From: Rachycentron canadum
Lineage: Eukaryota > Chordata > Actinopteri > Carangiformes > Rachycentridae
Direction of reading: 5' to 3'
Length of the DNA: 64,000 bases
Assembly: GCA_038496675.1 (NCBI GenBank)
Contig: CM076655.1
Location: 22,663,317 to 22,727,316 of the forward strand
The translations under genes were made by a program, and so were the position numbers. This document shows, piece by piece, positions 23,350 to 34,200 of the stretch. The notes under the pieces were generated by a model that had not been told where the DNA came from, made no database searches, and was given only the letters and a program-made list of their open reading frames with translations. How positions within the stretch are numbered: position 1 is the stretch's first letter; each line of letters starts with the position of its first letter.

Positions 23350-26300
23350 ATGTTCGGTTTGAAGGAGGCCGGAGTCCTCGGCGCCTCCGTGGTTGTGGCG
23401 GGTGGAGTCGCTTATCTTATCTGGAACTACGCGTCCTCCTCCGGGCAGAAGCAGCCTGAGCCCCGGGCCGGACGGGGGGAGAGAAGCCCCAGAGAAGGAA
23501 ACGAGGAGGAAGGGAGGAGGAGAGAGGAAGCTACAGCCGAGGAAGCCGCTGTGGTCGCTGCTCCTGCTGCGCCTGTTGCTGCTGCCAAAGCCCCTAAAGA
23601 GGTAAAAGGCATCAATAGGGGACAGACGTGCAGGTGGAGAGTGGAAAACTAACCTGTGTGACCATCAACCAGGGGCGGCTTGGGAGACACTGGGGCCCTG
23701 GGCACTGACACGTTAAAGGCCCCCTCCCCACCTCCATAGGAGCCACACCCGCACATTTAAAGTTTTTCCATCTTTTTTTTGCACAGTTTGTGTGTTTTAA
23801 TGATCATTTTGTAGCACAAATAGATGCAAAACAACCTCATTTTTGTCTCTTTGGAGTTCAACTTTACAATATGAAATATTAACTGTCACTTCATATTCAA
23901 GGGTTCAAGGGGCCCGTGATGTGACCCTTGAGTTGTGCCACCAAATGTGCTAATGTGAATCTTAAAGGCAGAGAAAACCTTCAACTTGACAATATTTAGT
24001 ATAATAATAATCATAATTATCACCTCTCTTATAAAGGTTGTTGTTGGATTTGAAATTGATGTTTCTGGGAAATATAATTACTGTGTGATAGATTAACAAT
24101 ACTGATTCAATTTATAGCCAAATCATGTTATATCAATTTGAGATTTTTTGATAAGCAGAAAAAAAAAATTGTTAAAAATTGTTTATATTCTTGAAAGTGA
24201 TGTATCCTGGTCTTATTTGTAAGAAAACAGAGGTGCTGGTATTACATGTGCACTGGTCTCTGTGTGTCTGTGCAGCAGTCCAGGCATGTGGAGTCAGGAG
24301 GGACACAGGTTCTGGTTCTGGGTCTGGATGGAGCCGGTAAAACCAGTTTGCTGCACTGTTTGGCCACAGGCAGCCTGGAGCAGGACATGCAGCCCACGCA
24401 GGGCTTCAACGCCGTCTCCATCAACAGAGAGGACCTGCACATCGAGTTCCTAGAAAGTGAGTCTGAGCTCTGATTCAACTCCGGAGCCAAGTGGCAGCGA
24501 AACAAATGGATGGTGAATGTGACGGTGGTCTGTCTGTTTTCTATCTGTCTGCTTTCTGTCAGTTGGAGGTAAAGAGGAGCTGCGGCCATATTGGCAGAGA
24601 TACATGTCCAAGGCTCTTCTGCTGGTGTTCGTGGTCGACTCCTCCAACTCGCAGCTATTCCCAGTCGCTAAGAAGCATTTACATGAGCTGCTGGCCTCTG
24701 ACCCCAGCCTGCCTCTAATGGTGCTGGCCAACAAACAGGTGAGCTTGACAGAAAAAACACTCCAGACTGTCTCCAACAAAACCCTGTGGCCCACTTGTCC
24801 TCAAAGAACTGGCCTCAGTGTAGAGTTGGAGACATTTAATGCAGCTTCAGTTTGTGTTTGGATTATTTTTTATTCAGGGTTAATGTTCTGGTAATGATTA
24901 ACTGTTTAGTCTAAAATAAATGTATGAAAATAGGCAAAAAATGTGTCTATGGTGACGTCCTCCTATGTCAAATATATTCAGTTTGATTTTACAGAAAAAT
25001 AAGGAACCAGAACACAATTAAATTTTTGTGTAAAAAAATTTACTTAAACTGAATTATCAGTATTGTTGCGGATCAATATTAATCAACGGATAATTTCCTC
25101 TAGTCTTTAGTTACAATGTTCAGATTAAATTACGATTACAATGAGTTATTACTGCAGTTAATACAGGAAGTGATATAACAGTAACTAGTAAAGTAGTTAA
25201 AGTAGTCAAGTCAAACTCTATAAAAGCTGATTTTTCTGGTTTATGTTCAGCTCCAGTTGTAAACTGGTAAAGAAAATGTTGTCAGCTTTGATTTAAGAAA
25301 AAAAAATAATTAAAAGCAGTTTTGCACAAAGTCTACAGACTGAGAGACTTCAATGTTATAAGTTCATGGACTTCATTTAAACTTGGGTGCAACATCAGGT
25401 TTGATGTGTCTGTGCCTCTATAGTGGTAAACAGTGAAGTTGAGCCAAGTTGCAACCCACCGTGACGTCACCCATCAGTTTGTGAGCTTCTGTTTTAAAGC
25501 CTCCAGTTTCTAATTTGGCCATTTGGGGTTTTTTTTGAAAACGGAAGAAACCGTATCTGGAGGAGAAGGTGGAGCTGAGGAGGAGTGAGGGGTGGATCTG
25601 ACCTGCTCTGTACTCTGTCCTGCACTATTTCTGGTATAGTCTGCAAAAAATGAACATCATGTTGTATTGAAGACTTGAAACTAGAGACTGAGACCATAAA
25701 CTCATTAGGAAAACGTTTACTGAGGTAATGAATCAAGGGAGAAATAAGGACATTTTCCCATAGGCCTCAATGTGACTTCTTTTTCCAATCAGTGGTGTCG
25801 CCCCTTGATGGTCATTAGATATAAGAGAAGCTCTATTATATATAAAGGCTCTTCAGCATTGGCTTCACTTTTCCACAGAGTCTGTGTCTACTTTTATAAA
25901 GAGTCTCTGAGCTGAGTAAGAATGGAGGCTTTGAAGCAGTGGTAGAGGAGAACTAGAGCAATGTTAGGATGCATTGGCTGGTTAGATGTAGGTCATCATC
26001 CTAAATTTCTGACACGGTGTATGGGCATCATTTCAGAGCCATGACCAAAGGTATGGACATGTTTCGTTCACACTGGTCATCTTTTACCATCGAGTCTCTG
26101 TGTATATCTGCTTCAAGTTCATGTTTCGTGTCCAAACTTTGGGTTTCGTTTGATTTTGTTCGATTTGTTCTACGACAAAATCTGATAAACCTGAGGTTTT
26201 CTGCCAGAGGTCGACTGTGGTTTCAATCAGTCCAAGAAATTATTCGATTTCAGTATTTCAGTGAGTCAGATCAGAGTCTTAACTAAAATGAGATTATTGA

Positions 26301-26627
26301 GGCATTTTCACTGGAGTCCATCATGTCCAGAATCTAAAATATTTAACTCCAGACCAATCATCAAAAAAAAAAAAAAAAAAAAATCAGAGGATGATTATAC
26401 ATTTTTTGAGGTTCAGCTCCACCCGCCTGATGTTTGCGTCCTGTCTCCAGGATCTTCCAGGCGCCTGCAGCATCACTGACCTCCACGAGGCTCTGTCCCT
26501 GTCCGAGGCCGGAGACCGCCGGCTGTTCCTCATCGGTACCCACGTGAAGAAGGGAGAGGCGGAGCTGAGCTCGGGCGTCCTGGACGCTCGGGACCTGATC
26601 ATGGAGATGGTTGGTGAAGGCAGATAA
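23350..26627 (+). CDS. arl9: ADP-ribosylation factor-like 9 (ARL9)
   Basis: Divergent ARF-family GTPase. Exons 23,350-23,601, 24,276-24,456, 24,563-24,738 and 26,451-26,627 join in phase to 261 aa. A hydrophobic N-terminal segment (about residues 7-27, AGVLGASVVVAGGVAYLIW) suggests a membrane anchor, followed by a low-complexity Arg/Glu/Ala linker. The G domain has P-loop GLDGAGKT (100-107), switch I PTQGFN (124-129), a DxxG position reading EIGG (144-147), and NKQD (201-204). The usual ARF switch II Gln is Lys148, and the fifth guanine motif is weak. The adjacent srp72 and thegl genes match the human ARL9 neighbourhood. ARL10 is the nearest alternative, but the PTQGFNAVSIN stretch and the synteny favour ARL9. 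Exon 2 could start 3 nt later (CAGCAG acceptor). Poly(A) signal at 26,950-26,955. Confidence 0.9.
25440..25885 (+). repeat. Interspersed repeat family A, copy 3 (near full length)
   Basis: In arl9 intron 3. Blocks in order are CAACCCACCGTGACGTCACC, GGAGAAGGTGGAGCTGAGGA, a GATCTGACCTGCTCTGTACT block, TTGAAGACTTGAAACTAGAG, GGACATTTTCCCATAGG, CAGTGGTGTCGCCCC and CTCTTCAGCATTGGCTTCAC. A perfect TGACGTCA palindrome is at 25,462-25,469. Confidence 0.85.
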
Positions 26628-28211
26628 AACACTCTGTTCCTGGTTGTCACTTAATCCTGTGTTTTTGTATAAAAATGGAATAGTTTCTTTGCACTTTACT
26701 GTTTTCACTAAAGCAGGTTGGCTGAAACTCTTTTATTTATTTGTGAGAAATGTATGTTACAGTTGGGTTTAAAGAACTTTTTTTTTTTTAACATTACCAA
26801 ATAACCAGATCTGAATGATAATTTGATCTGAATGATTTTTTTTTTTTTTCCATCTTTATTTATTTGAGCCAGTTTTCAAATCACATCCTCACCAAAAACC
26901 CTGATGGGTGGAGCCATGAATCTACACAACACTGTAACTGAGGGCTATTAATAAATGTGACTTTGTGCTGTCGATGATGACACATGAGCAACTCTTAGAG
27001 CAGCTCAGGTGCTGCCTTCGGGTTTTAATGCAGTCAGATGTCACAGAGTCACAGCGGATTTACCTCAGGCCATCTGGTTGCAGCTTTATCACCAGGGATG
27101 AGCTAACAGTTTGTTAGCATCATAGCTTTTTCATAGCTCAAATTAATGTAAAAGAACATATGGTTATGTTTCCAATTTGAATTTTATCCTAATTTTATTC
27201 ATGTCTTAATCCACAGAATATTTTATGTCAACTTTTTTTTTTTCACAAGCAAAATAAACATATCAAACCCAGGTGATTGTTATAGACTCTGCTGCACACA
27301 GGTCACATTATTTCGGGCTTTATTAGTTTTTTTTTTTTTTTTTTTTTTTCAGTTTTCCTTTTTGCCATTTGGGGTCGCCAACACTCAAACTTGCTGTGTG
27401 CAGCTTTGAGAACGGGACACTTCCTAACCACAGGAAACCACACTGTCTAAATAAAATATGACGTTTTATTGCAATTTCATCGACAATGTTACCAAACTTT
27501 AACACTATATGGCTCTTTTCTCACCAGGGTGTTAGTGGTTTATTACAGCTTCAAAACTGTTATGGCAAGTTCATTTTGTCTCCATCTTATAAAGGAATTG
27601 ACTCTCTGAACAGAGAATATAAACCACATATACTTTTCTTAATATCCTTTGAATGAAGCTTTATGTGTTTTTGTGTTACCCTACAGATTTTTACCCATTG
27701 TTTTATCTTATTTCTGTTTTATTTTGATGAAATTAACTGAGCTATGTTGTTGAATTGTGCACAACCTTCATATGTACAATTTCTGAGGAATGCAAAGGTT
27801 TCAAAACGCACGTTCAATTTTCATTTACATCCAAAATTTCATAGCTTTTTCCAATTACAATTTAAAGTATTGTGTGACAAGAGGCCTCCTAGTTTGATAT
27901 AGTCTCAAAGTTTTTTTCACATTTAAATAAAATGTTTCCAATACAATGCTGTGGTGTCTTTTATTATAATTTTAGGTATTGAACGCATCCACATACAGGC
28001 TCACTTCATCATATTCCTAATAATAGTGACAGTTTAGCTGAGGATGCACATTGACCTCTGAGGGGAGGAGAAGCCTAGAAACCCCGTCCTGACCTGGCGC
28101 CTGGCGTTTTCTCTGCCAGAGCTCATGCATATCTGGGAGCTGATGGAAACGCCGCTGACCTCAACGTATCGACTTCTTCACTTCCTGCATCGGAAATCTT
28201 GAGACGGCAAG
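26628..28211. other. arl9 3' UTR and arl9-thegl intergenic region
   Basis: The arl9 3' UTR probably ends after AATAAA at 26,950-26,955; other AATAAA sites occur near 27,250, 27,450 and 27,925. The rest is AT-rich with T runs (about 26,777, 26,836 and 27,328-27,349). A more balanced segment at about 28,060-28,210 leads into thegl exon 1. No coding sequence is supported. Confidence 0.5.
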
Positions 28212-31200
28212 ATGGATGGTTCAACCACACAGACTCCGGTTTCAAGGAGTGTGTGTGTGTGTGTGGAGATGGTTGCTAGGGACTCCTGGCTCCATAGCAA
28301 CAGCAGGAGATTAGTGGGTCGACACATCCAGCCCACAGCTCTGCTGCACGTAGAGATGGTGTCTGAAAAACAAGGTAGGTTTGAACAACATCTACAGATA
28401 TTTGTGGTCTGATGTTTTCAGTTTTCACGTCTCCTGTTGTTGATTCTTGCAGGCGTCCGGTCCAGATTTGGTCCATCACACAGGTGAAGTAGCATCATTT
28501 TTTAATCCATTTCTCACTTTAACAGATGCATCAATGAGATCGTTCCTCTCAATAAGCTTGTTAAATTGAAAATATGCTCTATAAGTCCTTAGTGGATATT
28601 TGAGTGTATTTCATTTGTATTTCATGCATCATTTCTATTATATACATATTTCTCACTGGTAACAGTTGAAATCTCAGGTTTAAATGGTCAAACATCTGAA
28701 GTTAAGTGGCTGAAAGAGGTGGATCCAGCTTCTGCTCCTAAAAATTCAAAATGATCTATATTATATATTATATCTATATATCTATATTCATATAATCAAT
28801 GTTAAAAAGCATCTATATAATTTCCTTTTCCTTAACTTTTATTATTATGGTTCTAATAATGACAGTCATGGTATTTTTGCTCAGGTTTATAATAGTAATA
28901 ATAATAATAATTATAGTTATTATTCTTCTGGGCTGAAATGAGCCAGAAAACTAAAACACGCCCCTTGCACCATTTGGCCGATTGACCTAATGTTTGACAC
29001 ACAGGTCAAGCTCAAGGTGCTCTACAGAAGAGGGGGGGGCAAGTATTGACCAATATCTGAAGAGTCATGTTATCTAATGGAAGTGGGTGGTGCCTATTCA
29101 CCAATAATGTAATCAGTCAAACCTTTGTTGACTTTACTGAGAACTGAAATGAGCCAGAGACACAAAAATTGGTACAATAATTAGAAATGATGAGTCAATG
29201 CTTTACAAAAAAAAAACATGATCTCAAACGGACCATTGGTGGCGCCATAACTGAGGGTTAAACAGTGTCAGTCGATTTCAAATTTAACTCAGTTCTACAA
29301 AAGCATCACACTGAGCTGCTGTAACCTTTCATCCTGGGAATCAATTAAATCTTCTCTTATTTTTACTTTATTGTAAGTGTCCTTGACTTGGCCAGTGTCA
29401 CTTATTGTCCTTTTTTTATGTTGACCATATAATTTCTTGAGGTTAAAGGAAAGTCTTAAAACCTAAATTGGTCACTTTCCTGCAGAGCTTCAAAATGAAA
29501 AACCTCTGTAATGAAAACTCTGGCAGTTTTATCTTTCAGTTTGATTAGGACCAGGATCAGTTGCTGAATGTTTCAGCTCAGCTAGAAAAAGTAGAAAACC
29601 GGGGGAACCCTCTGAGTGATCGCATGTTTCTCCCCTGTGAGCCCAAAGTGTCTGAAATACAATAAAAATGTATTTAATGCTAATTTTTTTGTGTGTGTGT
29701 GTTTTTGTGACTGTTGTGTTTCTTTTTTGGCAGAGTCTCAGAGCTGGCTCAGCACAAAACCTCAAAAACAGTTTGGGCTACGACTCCGTGGTGAGAAGCT
29801 GAGACATAAACTTCTCTGATACCACAAGAAGTATCACAACGGCCTGGGGTCTGTTGCGTGTTTGGTTTTAGAGCTTTTCAGCATTTAAAGACAACTTCTC
29901 TTCCAGCTGTTACATCATATGAGGTTGAATGTTTGTTCATTGATCCAATTGACTCCAATGGCCTGTGTGGTCAGTGTTGAGAGCAACTTAACTAAAACGA
30001 CATAATTAAAGACAGATGTTTGGCACAAGGGCTCACGTCTGATTGGGAGCATTGAAAAATATTTATTCAGCTTCTCCATCAACTCCATCTCTGTAATTGT
30101 AGCTTCTTCATTGTAAACTTTCCCCCTTTGTCATTGATCAGCGAGAAGCTGATCTGGGGCAACCAGGAGCCGATATGGCCCCTCTCCGCTTCGGCCCTCG
30201 GAGCCAGTCCAAGCGCAAGAATCCAATACCTGGCCGAGCACAAAAGAGACTTCTCAGCAAGGGAGGACCACCAGAGGTAACTGTAGCCTGGTCTGCACCC
30301 TGAACATTATTGATGACTCTATCAAAAAGGCATGAGAGTCTGAGAGGGCTGTTTACGTTCTTGCTCTGACAGAGTGCCCACAAGCTTTCACTGCTGTGCT
30401 GCATTGACATTATTTGTGGAAATGTTTGGGTAATGGCTGCAAAGTCTCTCTGATGATTCAGGAAAACTGTTAAAGTGATGTTCAGGACTGATGCCAGATG
30501 CATCCCGATCACCCCTGAGAGCTGTCTGGGCTCAATTAGCTGCAGGGAAGACCTGATGGTAGTTACAGCCCACCTCCCCAAAGGCCTTTATTTTGATATT
30601 ATTTGTTGCTTCCTGACACAGCTGTCACATTAAAAGCACAGTGACATCCAGCGTAATTCAATCATGTAGCCCACACAGGAAGCGCAGCCCATAGGGAAGT
30701 AATAATAATTAGCTGTAATTGATGAGGACAGCGATCAACTGCAGGATCAGAGATTCGGGGTGAGGACGAGATGTGAGACGACACTGATCCAGGCTGATGA
30801 ATACTCATGACGGACCAAAGTCAGGCTGTGATGAGTGTATTTGCAGGTCTGTAATTATACAGCTGCTCCACATCTAATCACATCAGTCTGCAGTCCAGAG
30901 GTCTCCTCCATCTTGTTTATGTTTAATCTAATCCATCTGCTATAACAGTGCACTGTAAGTCTATGAAATCAAATATCACAACATTGGTGTAATAGCTGGA
31001 TTTGGTTTATTAATTATTCTCTGATAAAAACTCACATACATAATTCAACCTCTACAATTCACTGTAAATGTCAGGTAAATATTAACTATATTTGCTATAG
31101 TTTATTTGTATATACTGTCCATTACTGACAGGGTACAGGGCACTATAACAAAACAGTTTCCTGTGAGGGATTAATAAAGTATTTCTGATTCTGATAATAA

Positions 31201-34200
31201 TATGATCTGTGACAACAATTGCAACAACTGAAAACCCAAATATGCTCAATATTCAATTATATAAAAAAGGAAATAAATCCCACAAAATCCTCACAGTTAA
31301 GAGGCTGGAACTGGTTATGTTGGCTTGAGAAATGATTATTTAAATATTTGCAGTTTAATTTTGTGTTGATCGACAATTTGTTAGTTGAGTAACTGTCCTT
31401 TATAAAGCAAACATGTCAAAGGTTTTCTCTATTTCTCTGTTGAATCTCTGGTTTTCAGACAGTTGTTTTGACAAAACAAGACCTTTGGTCACCACTGACT
31501 TTATAGAACTGAATGAATGATAAGTTAGTTATAGTTTAGTTAACAGATATGACAGAATAACTTAATAGTAATTATTATTTTCCCATAAAAAAGAAGCATA
31601 TTTCACTCATGATCAGTCAGAGAGACTCAGACCAGTTATGATATAAAAAGATGTTAAAAGAACCAAAATCTAGACAACAACATATCACATAGTGAAATAA
31701 ATATTATATTATTCTTTCACTCAGTTCGAAACTGAGCATTGAGAACTTTCTATTAAATTCTTTGTGAACAGCAATTAAAGATAAATGGCAAAAAAAAAAA
31801 AAAACAGTAAAGATTAAGTCCATCTCTAAATATATGGCTGACAAATATATAGTTTTACTTTAGTGTCACTAGCTTCCACTGGTTGCTGTATTTTTAAGCA
31901 ATTTAAGCAAAGCAGTGCATTTATTGGGGACTATTTTCGGCAGTGGATTAATCCACATTTGCTGTTCCAGTGAGTGTTTCTGGCACAGGAAGGTGTGTGT
32001 GGGACAAAATAAAACTCGGGGTGTGTTCATGGTTCACCCAGTGACACAATGGACGTCTAGGAATCGGATACATGAGGCCTGAGATACACACAGTGGAGTT
32101 TTATTAAAACTAAACTCGTGATTTTACAGTTTGAATCAGTGAGAAAGGATTTTGCAGAGATGTTTCTGCTTTAAGAACAATAACTGAGTTTTTCAGCAGG
32201 AAACAATCCACAGTCTTAAATTAAGTGTTTAACAAAATTTCAATGTTTTTGCTGGTGCAGATGATTTTCCAGTCATGCCTCCGTCATCAGCTGAGCTCTG
32301 ACACTCATCCATTGTTCTGTACCTCCTCCCTCCACCTCCTCCTCCTGCTCCCTTCTGGCTTGAGACATTGTTTTGCCCCAGGCTCACAACACAACGCACC
32401 ATAATGGACGTGATAATCGCTTCCATTTTCCTGCAGGAAGGAGGAGGAAGCGCTGAGGTTCTTCAGGAAGACCCAGCGTCCTTCCTCCAAGACATCCCAG
32501 TACGAGAACATTGTCCGCCTGTCAACACCCAAAACCAGGAGCCGCGGATCCCAGGAAGCAGGGTAAAAGCCTTGTTAGTCATCGAAACTCAACCAGTGAA
32601 GTTAAACTGAGCCAAAGCAACTGAATCCAAGTCAAATGGTTGTAAAATAAAATAACTGACCTGGTGATTTTAGGCTAAATGAATAAACTGACACATATTG
32701 GTCAATATGTAAAGTTTTTAGACATTAAAATAATATATTAGCATCGTTTCATCAGCTTCCAAATAACTGTTTTTCAAAGTGAAGCTCTGACTTAAATACA
32801 TTTTGAAATAAAGTTATTGAAATTCTCCTTAATCAACAGTTACATGCAACTGAAACAGGAAAAAAACTTTCACTTTTATCAAACTATATTCATTCACGGA
32901 GAGTTCACTGCTCCTCCTCAGCCATATTGTAGGTCTGTTGGCCATAGATGACAAATCGGAAACTTTACATCCAATAGCTGCTCACACTTACTTCAGTCTG
33001 AAGTAATAACTAATAATATTAATTACTGTTTTTTTCACCAGCTAATTTCACTGAAACCTAATCAATACATTGGCATGGAAAATATCATCTGACGACACTA
33101 TATGTCATAAAATAAGTACCAAGAAATACCACCTTTACATCATTTGTCCACTAGTGGTCAGGTAACTCTCTGCTTTAGTGTTGTTGGATTTAAGTTCGGC
33201 CTTTCACTCAGTCGACCATATTATTTTTTAAATAAATGAAGGTTATAACGCTGAGTCATGTTCACAATATAAGACTGCATTAGTTTTAGCTGGGTGTTCC
33301 TAATAAACTGACAACTGAGTGTAAAATTCTCTAAAAACCTCCTTAAAAATGTTTTTGTTATGAGTTCATGTTTAAAAAAAACATATATTGTATCTTATTT
33401 ATCTTAAATATAAAAAAATTTTCTTAAATGACAAAACAGTTAATTAATCAATTAGTCAGAAAAATAATTGTTTTGATTATAAAAAGTTTATTTAAATATT
33501 GTATTTAGCATTTTTATTTAAATGTTTGACAATTTATTGAGTAAACAATAAAACATTTCATCCAAAATAATTATAATTATCTTTTCTCCATTGACAGCAG
33601 AGTGTTTTTCATATCAAACTACTGTTTGAATGTGAATAAATGTGTGTAATATACAAATCAGTTCCATGACAAACTGCGAGGTATCTGTTTTACAGATCAT
33701 CACTTGATCCAGCTCTGCAGTAGACCTCCATGTCACCAGTCCTTTGGCAGAGTAGTGACTCCAAACTCCAAAAGCTTTTCAATCTGCCCCAGGGAGCCCA
33801 CATACGAACCAAAGTCTAGGATTTAATCGCTGCAGAATAAAACGAATCATAAAATTAAACACGAGAAGGCCAAGCAGAGACTCGTGTCCAACACTAACAT
33901 CTCCACTCTGAGGAAGCCAGCGTTTGGACATCTGTTATTTCAGTGTCAGACTGTGGCAGAGACAGAGGAGCGGAGACAATGGAGCTCATTGTCCGCAGTT
34001 CAGGACCCCTGGGACGCTCGCAGACAGCCGCGGAAGTCTTTTTATAAATCCTGAACATGGTGCTGTTGGGCACAGACGAAGAGGGTTTATATTCTGAGCT
34101 CAATGCACAAAATGAATGTTTGCGTTTCTAATTTAAATGGTAGACATTACACTGACTGCTGCTTAAATGCTCTGGGGGGGGGGGGACTCTGAACTTCACA

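Noticed and set aside
30138..30581. 147-codon minus-strand open frame in thegl intron 4
   Set aside because: It runs antisense through thegl exon 4 and into the intron, and shows no recognisable domain. Exon 4 on the plus strand explains part of it, and conserved non-coding sequence explains the rest better.
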